DNA from: Pseudalkalibacillus sp051842935
GTDB taxonomy: Bacteria > Bacillota > Bacilli > Bacillales > Fictibacillaceae
Assembly: GCF_051842935.1 (NCBI RefSeq)
Contig: NZ_JBPXRR010000001.1
Location: 1,302,001-1,366,000, forward strand
Reading direction: 5' to 3'
Length of the DNA: 64,000 nt
Position numbers and translations under genes: made by a program. Below the pieces are notes generated by a model, which was not told the DNA's origin, ran no database searches, and worked only from the letters and a program-made list of their open reading frames with translations. Position 1 is the stretch's first letter; the number at the start of each line of letters is the position of its first letter. Shown here piece after piece: positions 23,326 to 32,350 of the stretch.

Positions 23326-25485
23326 ATGAAGAAATGGTGGCTGCTCGCTGGTGTAATGTTTGTCACAATATTCACCATTGCTGTCTATTATACAACCGAA
23401 CTGAAGGTGCTTAATGAATGGGAAGATGGAGGGAAAATTTTGTTGCAAAATAAAAATCTGGACTTGGCATTTTCAAAAGAATTGAATGCACATTCGGTAA
23501 CAGATAAAAGTGTGTATGTCACAAATGAGGATGGGGAGAAACAAGCTGTATCCATTAAGCTGAACGAAGATAACAGGTCCATTTCCATTGCATCTCCACA
23601 CGAAGGTTATGACTCAGAAAGTAATTACTTCACACTCCATCTTACTGAAGACATTCAATCCGTTGGTGGAAGAAAGCTCGATGGAGAGCGCATTCAATTC
23701 GTTGTGAAAGATCGCTTACCCGTAATTGGATCAAAACAAAGACTTCAGGCCTATTTTGAAAAGAGCCATAAGAACAGTGTACATGTCATGGAAAAATCCT
23801 CAGCAGATGGTGAATCATCAATGGAAATGGCTGACAATAGCAGCAGTGGGAATTCTGATCAAAGTCATTCAACTACGAATATCCAGGTACAGGGTGTAGA
23901 TGAACCGGACACGATCAAGAATGATGGTGATTTCATTTACCAATTAGTCCGTAACAAACTCCATATCACGAGAGCAAAACCTGCTGACGAATTGAAATTG
24001 ATGACTACCATCCGTTTTGAGGATATGGCATTTTCTCCACACCAATTACTCCTATATGGCAATAAGCTCATCGTAATGGGTCATTCCTATCAAAGCGAAA
24101 CATCCCACGAACAAAAGTCATCTGGCTCTGAGGATTCTATTGCAAGAACTGCCTTTCATAGTGTTCAAATGAAGGTATATGATGTTGAAAATGTATCCAA
24201 CCCAATCTTGGAAAGGGAAGTGGAAATCGAAGGGTCCTATTTGTCTGCTCGAAGATCTCAGGAACATGTTTACTTGATTTCCCAATATCACCCTCCAGTT
24301 TGGCGTACGTTCGAAAAGGGGGATGAAAAAGTCGAACTTCGACCAAGGTTCAGAGATACGGCTATGAGCAACAAGATGAATGTCATTGATTATGATGAGA
24401 TTCAGTACTTTCCTGATACAAATGAATCCCATTACACGACAATCTCTTCCATCAATATCGATAAACCGGAAAGTCCAGCATTTCACGAGACATTTCTTGG
24501 TGGAGGCGGAGAGTTGTTTATGTCCAAGGAGAACCTTTATATTGCTGTCCAAACAAATGTAGTTAATGATTCAGAATTCAGGAGAAGTTATACACCGGAC
24601 ACTGATGTTTATAAGTTCACCATCGAGGATGGAGAAATAGATTACAAAGCTTCCGTAACTGTTAAAGGAACGGTTCTGAACCAGTTTTCTATGGATGAAT
24701 TCGAGGGGAATTTCAGAATCGCGACAACTAGTGGATTTTCAGGAGATGATCGTACACAATCCTTTAACCACTTGTTCATTTATGACGAACACTTGAACTT
24801 GATTGGAAAAGTAGAGGGATTAGCTGAGGGGGAAAGGATCTATTCTGCACGGTTCATGAATGAAAGGATCTATATTGTCACGTTCAAACAAGTGGATCCT
24901 CTCTTTGTAATTGATGCTAGTGATCCCCGGAACCCAGAAGTAAAGGGAGAGCTCAAAATTCCAGGTTTCAGTAATTATCTGCACCCTTATGATGAGGACC
25001 ATATCATCGGTTTCGGTCACCACACAAAACTGGTGAACCTTAAGGGTAGTCGAGAACCGATGATTCAAACAGACGGCATAAAAATTTCGATCTTCAACGT
25101 AAAAGATATGCATGATCCAAAAGAAATTCACACCAAAATCATTGGTGGAAGCGGAACCTACTCACCTTTGAACCATGACCATAAAGCGCTCTTGTTTGAA
25201 CCTTCAAAGAATTTGTTCGCTTTTCCATTACAAATGTACAATGAAAAAACGGGGGGCTACTTGTTTAACGGAGCCCACGTTTACCAGATCACGATGAAAG
25301 ATGGTTTAAAGTTAATAGAAGAGATTTCACATGCGGACGTTTCAGACTTATATCAATCGCCGTGGGAACAGGAAATTCATCGATTGATCTATATCGACGA
25401 TCACTTATACAGCTTTTCCAACAACAGTATCGTCACACACGAAATGAAGACATATGAGCAGATTGGTGCAATTGAAATACCATAA
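23326..25485 (+). CDS. Membrane-anchored beta-propeller protein with N-terminal Ig-like domain
   Basis: 719 residues. A single N-terminal hydrophobic segment (WWLLAGVMFVTIFTIAVYY) is followed by a bacterial Ig-like domain (residues about 30-140, NKNLDLAFSKELNAHSVTDK), a Ser-rich linker and a secreted beta-propeller domain beginning TTNIQVQGVDEPDTIKNDG, the hallmark of this propeller family, and continuing with IYQLVRNKLHITRA. The protein faces the outside. The substrate or partner is unknown. ATG 23326 has AAAAAGGGGG upstream. No operon partner is obvious. Confidence 0.88.
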   Translation: MKKWWLLAGVMFVTIFTIAVYYTTELKVLNEWEDGGKILLQNKNLDLAFSKELNAHSVTDKSVYVTNEDGEKQAVSIKLNEDNRSISIASPHEGYDSESNYFTLHLTEDIQSVGGRKLDGERIQFVVKDRLPVIGSKQRLQAYFEKSHKNSVHVMEKSSADGESSMEMADNSSSGNSDQSHSTTNIQVQGVDEPDTIKNDGDFIYQLVRNKLHITRAKPADELKLMTTIRFEDMAFSPHQLLLYGNKLIVMGHSYQSETSHEQKSSGSEDSIARTAFHSVQMKVYDVENVSNPILEREVEIEGSYLSARRSQEHVYLISQYHPPVWRTFEKGDEKVELRPRFRDTAMSNKMNVIDYDEIQYFPDTNESHYTTISSINIDKPESPAFHETFLGGGGELFMSKENLYIAVQTNVVNDSEFRRSYTPDTDVYKFTIEDGEIDYKASVTVKGTVLNQFSMDEFEGNFRIATTSGFSGDDRTQSFNHLFIYDEHLNLIGKVEGLAEGERIYSARFMNERIYIVTFKQVDPLFVIDASDPRNPEVKGELKIPGFSNYLHPYDEDHIIGFGHHTKLVNLKGSREPMIQTDGIKISIFNVKDMHDPKEIHTKIIGGSGTYSPLNHDHKALLFEPSKNLFAFPLQMYNEKTGGYLFNGAHVYQITMKDGLKLIEEISHADVSDLYQSPWEQEIHRLIYIDDHLYSFSNNSIVTHEMKTYEQIGAIEIP

Positions 25486-25565
25486 TGCCGAGTGCTCACA
25501 CTTCCCTTTCCATATGAATAAGGTTAAGATAACCATATCATTCATATAAGAAAGGTCTTATATAA

Positions 25566-26000
25566 ATGTCTCATTCTATCCAATCCATTCCTAGACCCAT
25601 CATAAGAACGAATCAATGGTTCATTTTTCTTTCCGTAGTTGTTGCTTGGTTCACCAGTTCGGAATGGGTTTTACTTTTCCCGTTGATTACTGGACTTTCC
25701 GGTTTACTATTTAAATATAATCCAGTAATGAAACTGGCACGCCACTTTCTCAAAAAGGATCATTCATCCTATATACAAGAAGATCGCGAACAACAACAAT
25801 TCAATCAATTGATCGCTGTAATCTTATTGATAAGTGCGTTAATAGGAGAACGAATAGGATCAGAAACTTTGTATTACTTATCGAGTGGCATGGTCGCAGC
25901 TGCTTCCTTCATTGCCATAATGGGGTTTTGTATAGGTTGTTTCGTTCGATATCAATGGAGTCGATACCGTTATCAAAGGATCCAACGGAACAAATCATAG
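25566..26000 (+). CDS. DUF4395 membrane protein
   Basis: 144 residues with four membrane segments, the family arrangement of two helical hairpins separated by a charged loop (KKDHSSYIQEDREQQQFNQL). The N-terminal part IPRPIIRTNQWFIFLSVVV and the C-terminal CIGCFVRYQWSRYRYQRI (Cys-Ile-Gly-Cys) match DUF4395, often found near thioredoxin-like or sulfur-related genes. The function is not known. AGAAAGG precedes ATG. A terminator follows. Confidence 0.8.
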   Translation: MSHSIQSIPRPIIRTNQWFIFLSVVVAWFTSSEWVLLFPLITGLSGLLFKYNPVMKLARHFLKKDHSSYIQEDREQQQFNQLIAVILLISALIGERIGSETLYYLSSGMVAAASFIAIMGFCIGCFVRYQWSRYRYQRIQRNKS

Positions 26001-26018
26001 TAACGATCAATTACTTGA

Positions 26019-26054
26019 AGACTTGCCGGAATGATCGGGTAAGTCTCTTTTTTT
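26019..26054 (+). terminator. Terminator after the DUF4395 gene
   Basis: AGACTTGCC pairs with GGTAAGTCT-type sequence (26019-26027 with about 26037-26046) followed by seven T residues. Confidence 0.75.
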
Positions 26055-26093
26055 CGTGTACAATTAACTTGTAACTTATTGGAGGTGGAGAAG

Positions 26094-26615
26094 ATGAATT
26101 TCGATTTGAAAGAAGCAAAAGAAATATTAAGGAACACCCCAAATGTTTTGGCGTCATTGCTCTCCGGATTGTCGGAGAACTGGATCCGGACTGATGAAGG
26201 AAAGGATACATGGTCTCCATTTGATGTTGTAGGTCATCTCATAGACGGGGAACGAAGGGATTGGCTGGAAAGAGTACAGATCATTCGTTCACAAGGTGAC
26301 AACTTGGAGTTTCAACCCTTTGATCGATTCGAACATCTGACTCGGAACAAAGACCGATCATTGGAAGAGTTACTTGAAGAATTCAGAAGGTTACGCGATC
26401 AGAATCTCAATGAGATCGATTCTATTTCAAACGTAGCAGAGCTTGAATTAAAAGGGATACATCCAGCGTTCGGAGAGGTATCGCTTCATCAATTACTCTC
26501 TACATGGGTCGTCCATGATCTGAATCATATCTCACAAATCACAAGAGTGATGGCAAATCGTTATACCCAGGATGTAGGACCGTGGAAAGAGTATCTACGG
26601 ATTCTATCCAAATAG
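26094..26615 (+). CDS. DinB-like four-helix metalloprotein
   Basis: 173 residues in the DinB/YfiT-like four-helix fold. The conserved metal-ligand histidines appear as FDVVGHLIDGERRDWLERV (His near residue 47) and TWVVHDLNHISQITRVM (His near residues 142 and 146). Such proteins bind a divalent metal; many act as thiol-dependent transferases, but this one's substrate is unknown. ATG 26094 has GGAGGTGG upstream. It is not the fused EgtB type, lacking the formylglycine-generating-enzyme domain. Confidence 0.85.
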   Translation: MNFDLKEAKEILRNTPNVLASLLSGLSENWIRTDEGKDTWSPFDVVGHLIDGERRDWLERVQIIRSQGDNLEFQPFDRFEHLTRNKDRSLEELLEEFRRLRDQNLNEIDSISNVAELELKGIHPAFGEVSLHQLLSTWVVHDLNHISQITRVMANRYTQDVGPWKEYLRILSK

Positions 26616-26780
26616 AAGTCATGATCCAGCATTCTAATGTTGGATTTTCCATTTTTTACACAAGATCTTCTTTACAAAAAAAATAATTTGCACACGAATA
26701 ATCATGTAACAAAATGTTGTTTTATAAGGTAAAATCCGCGATATTTCGGAAGTCGAAATGTAAGAATATGCAGAAAGTTG

Positions 26781-26808
26781 TTGCAAATAGACAAGCTTTT
26801 ATTATAAT
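26781..26808 (+). promoter_or_regulatory. Promoter of the AGCS symporter gene
   Basis: TTGCAA (26781-26786), a 16-nt spacer and a consensus -10 TATAAT (26803-26808) lie about 57 bases before the GTG start. Confidence 0.6.
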
Positions 26809-26864
26809 AATATTTAAGTTAAAAATTCAGAAAAAACAAAAAATGGGAAAAGGGGTTAGGTATT

Positions 26865-28280
26865 GTGTTAGAAAACATCGTAGGATTTTTGAATACGTAT
26901 TTATGGGGGTATGTTCTGATCGCCGCTTTACTTGGGCTAGGAGTATACTTCACGGTAGCAACAAGATTCGTACAGTTCCGCTACCTCGGAGAGATGACAA
27001 GAGTATTATTTGAGAAATCAACGATTACAGATGGAAAAAGCATTTCTTCATTCAAATCTTTCTGTATCGGTGCAGCTACACGTATTGGTACAGGTAACCT
27101 TGCTGGGGTTGCCGTAGCGATCGGTCTTGGTGGTCCAGGGGCTGTATTCTGGATGTGGATCGTAGCATTAGTAGGTGGAGCAACGAGTTTTGTAGAAAGT
27201 ACACTTGCTCAGGTTTACAAAATCAAGGATAAATCAGCATTCCGTGGAGGTCCTGCTTACTACATTGAAAAAGGACTCGGGAAAAGATGGCTTGGAATCA
27301 TTTTTGCAGTACTAATTGCATTAACTTTCGGTCTTATTTTTAACTCGGTACAAAGTAACACGATTTCTGCTGCATATGAAAATGCATTCAACTTCAATGG
27401 TACAGTAGTTGGTATCGTCATTACGGTCCTTACTGGATTGGTCATTTTCGGTGGCGTACACCGTATCGCGAACGTATCTTCTGTAGTCGTTCCAATCATG
27501 GCTGTTCTTTATATTATCCTGGCGATTGTCGTACTCATTTTGAATGTTGGACAAATCCCAGAAATGTTCATGTTAATCATCAAGAGTGCATTCGGATTAG
27601 AACAAGCTATCGGTGGTGGAATCGGTGCCGCAATCATGAATGGTGTTAAACGTGGACTATTCTCTAACGAAGCTGGTATGGGTAGTGCGCCGAACGCAGC
27701 AGCGACTGCAAGTGTTTCCCACCCAGCAAAACAAGGGTTCATCCAAACACTTGGCGTATTCCTTGATACATTGATTGTGTGTTCTGCGACAGCGTTCATC
27801 ATCCTGATGTCAGGGATCTACCAAACTGGCGATGTTGCCGGAATCCAGTTGCTTCAGGATTCTCTTGGAGATCATGTTGGTAACGCAGCTACGATCTTCA
27901 TCGCAGTTGCAATCTTCTTATTTGCTTTCAGTTCAATTATCGGAAGCTACTACTATGGTGAAACGAATATCGAATTCATCAAGGAAAGCAAGCCAGCCAT
28001 TTTTGTATACCGGTTAGCTACAATGGGAATGGTCATGGTCGGTGCAATGCTTCCACTCGCATTCGTTTGGAGTCTGGCAGACTTATTCATGGCATTGATG
28101 ACTTTGATCAACTTGGTAGGGATTGCACTTCTTGGAAAAGTTGCCTTCAAAGTTCTTAAAGACTATGAAATGCAACGTAAAGAAGGAAAAGATCCTACGT
28201 TCGATCCAGTCAAACTCGGCATTGAAAATACAGAGTGCTGGGGAGATGGCGTCAAACAAAAGAAAGATATCGCAGGTTAA
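26865..28280 (+). CDS. Sodium/alanine (AGCS family) amino-acid symporter
   Basis: 471 residues, ten or more membrane helices. Diagnostic segments are TRFVQFRYLGEMTRVLF, KSFCIGAATRIGTGNLAGVA with the conserved GTGN, GGPGAVFWMWIVALVGGATS, FRGGPAYYIEKGLG and GLFSNEAGMGSAPNAAA. The AGCS family imports alanine or glycine with sodium. GTG 26865 has AAAGGGGTTAGG upstream. A strong terminator follows. The last 40 residues are charged and cytoplasmic. Confidence 0.93.
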   Translation: MLENIVGFLNTYLWGYVLIAALLGLGVYFTVATRFVQFRYLGEMTRVLFEKSTITDGKSISSFKSFCIGAATRIGTGNLAGVAVAIGLGGPGAVFWMWIVALVGGATSFVESTLAQVYKIKDKSAFRGGPAYYIEKGLGKRWLGIIFAVLIALTFGLIFNSVQSNTISAAYENAFNFNGTVVGIVITVLTGLVIFGGVHRIANVSSVVVPIMAVLYIILAIVVLILNVGQIPEMFMLIIKSAFGLEQAIGGGIGAAIMNGVKRGLFSNEAGMGSAPNAAATASVSHPAKQGFIQTLGVFLDTLIVCSATAFIILMSGIYQTGDVAGIQLLQDSLGDHVGNAATIFIAVAIFLFAFSSIIGSYYYGETNIEFIKESKPAIFVYRLATMGMVMVGAMLPLAFVWSLADLFMALMTLINLVGIALLGKVAFKVLKDYEMQRKEGKDPTFDPVKLGIENTECWGDGVKQKKDIAG

Positions 28281-28285
28281 TGACG

Positions 28286-28315
28286 AAAAAAAGGCAGGGG
28301 AACCTGCCTTTTTTT
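28286..28315 (+). terminator. Terminator after the AGCS symporter gene
   Basis: A long stem AAAAAAGGCAGG/CCTGCCTTTTTT with a short loop followed by T residues. Confidence 0.92.
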
Positions 28316-28396
28316 ATATTAAACAATATTTTTAATATAAATATATTAGAATATTCTGTATAATAGAGGAAAAAGGTTTTGGGAAGGGAGATTACT

Positions 28397-29047
28397 ATGT
28401 CAGAGAACCAAAGTTTCAATGCAACAATCTTTCTGTCAAAACTGGTCACACAATATGCTCACTTACACAGACGGACAGTAGGGGAACATGCAGAGGAGTA
28501 TATCAAACAATTAGGGATAAAAACCGGGGAGTGGATCGAATCATTCTATTGTAATCCAGAAGATGATTGGACAGTTGATCGATATGCTGAAGTGATTGTC
28601 GATTTAAAGAATTCGATTGGGGGGCATTTCCGCATATCTGAGATCAATGAGGATTATGCTGTCGTCAAAGCTACTGGATGTCCTTTCGGGGAAATTGTTC
28701 AAGATGCACCACACCTCTGTATGATGACTTCTAGCGTCTTTGGAGGGATTGCAGCCCGTAAGATGGGTTTTGGACAGGTACATTTGAAGAAACGGATTGC
28801 AATGGGGGATCCCGGTTGCGAAGTTGTGATTTACTTTAAGCCTGCTCCTAAAGAGGACGGAATTGTATATGATAACCTACCTATGTCCCCTTCTAATGGG
28901 AATCCATTCATTTGGGAAGAAGAGACGATACAGTATTTGAATGATGAAATGCAAAAAAGTGATGAGATGATTCTGTCTTTACTCGACGAATTAGAGAACC
29001 TGAAGGCTGAAGTTGAATTATTACGGAATCGAGAAGGAGTAAAATGA
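28397..29047 (+). CDS. Methanogen-output-domain-1 (MetOD1)-like protein
   Basis: 216 residues. The central region WTVDRYAEVIVDLKNSIGG, VVKATGCPFGEIVQDAPHLC, MTSSVFGGIAARKMGFGQVH and AMGDPGCEVVIYFKP has three conserved cysteines (CPFG, LCMM, GCEV) as in the MetOD1/V4R-related sensor-output family. The C-terminal 30 residues form a coiled coil (LDELENLKAEVELLRNREG). It probably senses a small molecule or redox state (inference). No DNA-binding part is present. GGGAAGGGAG precedes ATG 28397. Confidence 0.7.
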   Translation: MSENQSFNATIFLSKLVTQYAHLHRRTVGEHAEEYIKQLGIKTGEWIESFYCNPEDDWTVDRYAEVIVDLKNSIGGHFRISEINEDYAVVKATGCPFGEIVQDAPHLCMMTSSVFGGIAARKMGFGQVHLKKRIAMGDPGCEVVIYFKPAPKEDGIVYDNLPMSPSNGNPFIWEEETIQYLNDEMQKSDEMILSLLDELENLKAEVELLRNREGVK

Positions 29048-29198
29048 CTATTTTTATTGTCGAACAATAAGAAGTTTGGGCGAAGGGGTATCATTAATGA
29101 CTAACAACCCTCATACTTGATTTAACAACATTCGTGCTTAGGGATTAGGGCCACGTACATGATTTTGTTGAATCCATGTTCGGAGGGAGTTGTTAGAG

Positions 29199-29360
29199 GT
29201 GTTGAACGTTGATCCAAGTAGTTCTTCCATAAGGAAATGTATGACTCACCTGGAGGTTTTAGGGGTAGAACCGAAAATTCGCCAACTTGTTTCCATGTAT
29301 CTAGAAATGGCCTATCAAGAGGGATTGGCTGAAAATTTGAAAGAACCAGTGAATAAATAA
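29199..29360 (+). CDS. Small 53-residue protein of unknown function
   Basis: The frame begins with GTG 29199 (or TTG 29202) and reads SSSSIRKCMTHLEVLGVEPK, then IRQLVSMYLEMAYQEGLAEN. It is a helical, soluble-looking peptide with a weak ribosome-binding site (GGAGGG 11 bases upstream). The composition is protein-like rather than random. It could be an anti-sigma or sporulation-regulatory type small helical protein, but no family is recognised. Confidence 0.45.
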   Translation: MLNVDPSSSSIRKCMTHLEVLGVEPKIRQLVSMYLEMAYQEGLAENLKEPVNK

Positions 29361-29469
29361 ACTCTAGAAATCTTTTGGATGTAAGTTGTCCAGGGATTTT
29401 TTTTGTATCAACATATAATGATGCTGAGTCTGGAGATACTAGAATAAAAATAGTTTGAGGAGTGTCTCC

Positions 29470-29670
29470 ATGAACCTTAAAGATGGCACGATTTATCAGA
29501 TTACAGATCCAGGTTCCGTCAACTTCAATTCAGCTACAACATTGAAAATCACATCTCATTTCCGGAATGTGGTCTCATTTAATCTAGGGGATCAACAAGG
29601 GTATGGATCCATGCCTGTCCAGCATCTGAAGTATCTAGTAAAAAGAAATTGCCTCCGTGAGAGTAAATAG
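29470..29670 (+). CDS. Small protein of unknown function
   Basis: 66 residues from ATG 29470 with GAGGAG upstream. The sequence is beta-rich at the start (MNLKDGTIYQITDPGSVNFN; TTLKITSHFRNVVSFNLGDQ) and basic at the end (HLKYLVKRNCLRESK). No membrane segment. The GGGCC/GGCCC terminator right after the stop supports a real single-gene unit. Function unrecognised. Confidence 0.55.
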   Translation: MNLKDGTIYQITDPGSVNFNSATTLKITSHFRNVVSFNLGDQQGYGSMPVQHLKYLVKRNCLRESK

Positions 29671-29693
29671 GGCCAGAAAAGGCCCTTTCTTTC
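29670..29693 (+). terminator. Terminator after the 66-residue gene
   Basis: GGGCC/GGCCC stem (29670-29674 with 29681-29685) followed by a T-rich run. Confidence 0.7.
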
Positions 29694-29775
29694 TGTGTAG
29701 AAAGCATCACAGTTGAATAAATTCCGACAGGTTTAGTATGCTTTATACAATTGAATGAGTTGGAGTGGTTTTCAG

Positions 29776-30954
29776 ATGTGGAAAATGGATGAGCCTTTTG
29801 TTAAAACAGATCGACAGAAAGCACTGTACTCGTTAGCCAAGTCTGTGTCGGATAAAGTGAAAAAAAGAGCGAAGGAGACCGACAGGGAAGGAACATTCTC
29901 CCTTGAAAATTTAAATGATCTCAAACAATCTGGCTACATAACACTAACCCTACCTGAAGAGATTGGAGGCAAGAACGCTTCCTTATATGAATTTCTCCTA
30001 TCACAGGAAAAACTGGCGGAAGGAGATCCTTCCGTTGCACTATCTATAGGCTGGCACCTTGGTATTGTGATGGAACTTCGAGATGAACAATTATGGACGG
30101 ATGACATGTTCAACTGGTTAGGATCACAAATAATAGACAAACACAAAATCATTAACCGTGCGGCGACAGAGCCTGCTACTGGTAGTCCTACCCGTGGGGG
30201 CATCCCTGAAACGAATGCGACGAAAACAGAAGATGGCTATATACTGAATGGGAGAAAATCCTTTACCTCCATGGCAGATGTGCTAGATTATTATATCGTT
30301 TCAGCCTCTATAGAAGATACAAAAGAAATAGGATGGTTTCTCGTAGAAAGAAATCAGAAAGGGGTAGAAATCGAGCATACGTGGGACACATTAGGAATGA
30401 GAGGAACAGCAAGTGATGATTTAGTGCTGAATACTGTACATGTAGCTGGAAGCAGGATGGTTGAGACGAAGAAGCCTAATCCAGAGAAATCCATCCCAAA
30501 AGGCTGGTTGCTCCATATACCCGCTTGTTACCTTGGTATAGCACTGGCAGCAAGAAACGATGCCATCGAATTCGCACAAACCTATCAACCGAACAGCCTG
30601 AACAAGCCCATATCTGAAGTTCCTCATATACAAGAAAAGATTGGGAAGATGGACCTTGCCTTATTAAATGCTCGTTACTTCATGTACGCCGTTGCTGAAA
30701 AATGGGATGCACAACCTGATAAGCGAAGTGAATTAGGGCCAGATCTTGCTGCGGTAAAGACAATCGCAACCAATACGGCAAATGATGTAGTTGACCTCGC
30801 CATGCGGATTGTCGGTGGAAGGGGGCTCTCGAAATCCTCTAGCTTCGAACGGTATTATCGGGATGTTCGTGCCGGTTTACACAATCCACCAATGGATGAT
30901 GCTGTCATACAGACACTTGCACGTCGAGCACTGCATGGGGGAAACGGTGAATAG
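29776..30954 (+). CDS. Acyl-CoA dehydrogenase-family flavoprotein (DszC/monooxygenase-like branch)
   Basis: 392 residues spanning the family: an N-terminal helical part (LKQSGYITLTLPEEIGGKNA), a mid beta-domain (RAATEPATGSPTRGGIPETN; LNGRKSFTSMADVLDYYIVS; WDTLGMRGTASDDLVLNTVH) and a C-terminal helical part (AMRIVGGRGLSKSSSFERYY). The usual catalytic Glu is not evident at the end, so it may belong to the monooxygenase-like branch rather than true dehydrogenases (inference). FAD-dependent and cytoplasmic. ATG 29776 has GGAGTGG upstream and is preferred to 29755. Confidence 0.85.
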   Translation: MWKMDEPFVKTDRQKALYSLAKSVSDKVKKRAKETDREGTFSLENLNDLKQSGYITLTLPEEIGGKNASLYEFLLSQEKLAEGDPSVALSIGWHLGIVMELRDEQLWTDDMFNWLGSQIIDKHKIINRAATEPATGSPTRGGIPETNATKTEDGYILNGRKSFTSMADVLDYYIVSASIEDTKEIGWFLVERNQKGVEIEHTWDTLGMRGTASDDLVLNTVHVAGSRMVETKKPNPEKSIPKGWLLHIPACYLGIALAARNDAIEFAQTYQPNSLNKPISEVPHIQEKIGKMDLALLNARYFMYAVAEKWDAQPDKRSELGPDLAAVKTIATNTANDVVDLAMRIVGGRGLSKSSSFERYYRDVRAGLHNPPMDDAVIQTLARRALHGGNGE

Positions 30955-30963
30955 TCACGTTAC

Positions 30964-30989
30964 AGACTCCTGTTAAGGAGTCTTTTTTA
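30964..30989 (+). terminator. Terminator after the acyl-CoA dehydrogenase-like gene
   Basis: AGACTCC/GGAGTCT stem (30964-30970 with 30977-30983) and T-run. Confidence 0.88.
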
Positions 30990-30994
30990 GTGGA

Positions 30995-31083
30995 GATTTG
31001 AAAAAGTGATTCAAATCTTGTAAAATGGAAAATTGTGTGTTGGATCATTTTTAACACAAAACATTTAAACAACGATTCAAATC
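30995..31083 (+). promoter_or_regulatory. Dyad and repeated sites upstream of the 31108 gene
   Basis: An 8+8 dyad GATTTGAA/TTCAAATC with a 7-nt centre occupies 30995-31017. GATTCAAATC (31008-31017) is repeated exactly at 31074-31083, and TGTGTT/AACACA forms another inverted repeat near 31036-31058. The repeats bracket an AT-rich promoter-like segment, suggesting an operator. Confidence 0.4.
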
Positions 31084-31107
31084 ATTGCTGAAGAAAGGAG
31101 AAACACA

Positions 31108-31614
31108 ATGTCATTAGCCTATCAATCTGTTTTTACTGAAGAAAACGACCGAGATCTAGAAGAAATGGAAATGCAAGTATTCCGTATGCAAAACGACATG
31201 AAGGAAATCGCGAAAAAGTGGGACGTTGTCGGTGTCGATCAAACGAAAGAGGACAACTTGGTCATCGTTTATAAAGCGGAAGAAGAAGAACGTTGCAACC
31301 TTATGCTTAATGACTGTGATTCTGCTTTCCGAGGCGTTTGGGATTTTGCACTGCAGGCTCTATTCCCAGATGAAGATCGCATTCATATTGGTGATATTAA
31401 AGGTCCTGAGAACAAAGGTTACGGAACGATATGCATCCATTATTTGAAAGAGCTCGCAAAAGATAAAAACATCCCTTATATTACAGGAGACATCTCCGAT
31501 CGTGATTGGGATCATTTAGATCGACTCATTCATTTTTATGAAAAGCATAACTTTCAAGTAGAAGTTGATTATCATAATAAATCAGGTAAAATTGTCTGGA
31601 ATCAAGCCTATTGA
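31108..31614 (+). CDS. GNAT-like acetyltransferase
   Basis: 168 residues. The first 60 residues are helical and acidic (EENDRDLEEMEMQVFRMQND). The C-terminal half shows a GNAT-type core: IHIGDIKGPENKGYGTICIH containing the acetyl-CoA loop KGYG, then ITGDISDRDWDHLDRLIHFY and YEKHNFQVEVDY, as in RimI-like proteins. Substrate unknown. AAGGAGAAACAC precedes ATG. The upstream dyads suggest tight regulation. A very stable terminator follows. Confidence 0.7.
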   Translation: MSLAYQSVFTEENDRDLEEMEMQVFRMQNDMKEIAKKWDVVGVDQTKEDNLVIVYKAEEEERCNLMLNDCDSAFRGVWDFALQALFPDEDRIHIGDIKGPENKGYGTICIHYLKELAKDKNIPYITGDISDRDWDHLDRLIHFYEKHNFQVEVDYHNKSGKIVWNQAY

Positions 31615-31631
31615 ATCCGAGGGCATGCAGA

Positions 31632-31677
31632 ACTGCACGACCAAATGTTAGTCACATTTGGCCGTGCAGTTTTTTTA
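31632..31677 (+). terminator. Very stable terminator
   Basis: ACTGCACG-ACCAAATG pairs with CATTTGG-CCGTGCAGT, followed by seven T residues. Confidence 0.93.
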
Positions 31678-31738
31678 TGGCATTCTATCTTTTTTATTTT
31701 GTTTTTCCTGGGTACACATTATATAAGAGAAAATTTTT

Positions 31739-31767
31739 TGAATTGTAATGGATAAGATCTTCGTCTA
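31739..31767 (+). promoter_or_regulatory. Candidate ECF-type promoter for the sigma operon
   Basis: TGAATT (31739-31744), a 17-nt spacer and CGTCTA (31762-31767), resembling ECF sigma promoters in which CGTC is the -10. Autoregulation is usual for ECF operons but is only inferred here. Confidence 0.4.
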
Positions 31768-31792
31768 AATATACGGAGCGGAAAAAGGGTGG

Positions 31793-32350
31793 TTGTTGAC
31801 AGTGGAGAGCTTGATTGAGAGGTACAAGACCAACCAATTGAATAAAGAGGATGTTTTACGAGAGGTCATGAACGAGCATGGGTCCCATATGACTCGTTTG
31901 GCTTATTCCTATGTGAAAGATATGACGACAGCAGAAGATATTGCTCAGGACGTTTTCTTGAAATGTTATACGAAACTCGATAGCTTTAAAGGCAATTCTT
32001 CTCTGAAAACATGGTTGAACCGGATAACCATCAACAAGTGTAAAGATCACTTGAAAAGTGGTTGGAAGAGGTATATGCAATTTGATTTGCCTTTTTTCAG
32101 TCAACCGAAAACGCATGAAACCCCTGAATCGGAAGTGACGACTCAGATGGAACATGATGCGTTGACCCAATTTGTATTACAATTACCAGTCAAATACCGT
32201 GAAGTGACCATTTTGCATTATTATCAAGATTATTCCACAAAGGAAATCAGTGAAATTCTGGATTTGAAGGATACTTCGGTACGTACGAGATTGAGAAGAG
32301 CCAGACAAATGCTAGAAGAGTATTTAGAAAAAAGGAATGAAGAAGTATGA
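31793..32350 (+). CDS. ECF-type RNA polymerase sigma factor
   Basis: 185 residues: region 2 MTRLAYSYVKDMTTAEDIAQ, DVFLKCYTKLDSFKGNSSLK, TWLNRITINKCKDHLK and region 4 LPVKYREVTILHYYQDYST, KEISEILDLKDTSVRTRLRRA. This is a two-domain ECF sigma factor. The start is uncertain: TTG 31793 or 31796 follow AAGGGTGG closely and GTG 31802 is nine bases further. The next gene starts inside the stop (ATGA), giving coupling typical of sigma/anti-sigma pairs. It is close to SigV/SigX-type factors responding to envelope stress, but the exact group was not identified. Confidence 0.92.
   Translation: MLTVESLIERYKTNQLNKEDVLREVMNEHGSHMTRLAYSYVKDMTTAEDIAQDVFLKCYTKLDSFKGNSSLKTWLNRITINKCKDHLKSGWKRYMQFDLPFFSQPKTHETPESEVTTQMEHDALTQFVLQLPVKYREVTILHYYQDYSTKEISEILDLKDTSVRTRLRRARQMLEEYLEKRNEEV

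Noticed and set aside
26094..26615. DinB-like protein as the missing EgtB partner of egtD
   Set aside because: EgtB is a much longer protein with an added formylglycine-generating-type domain, which is absent here, and the gene is 7 kb away.
26714..27013. 99-residue ORF before the AGCS gene
   Set aside because: It spans the promoter and the first part of the symporter gene in another frame; its composition is not protein-like.
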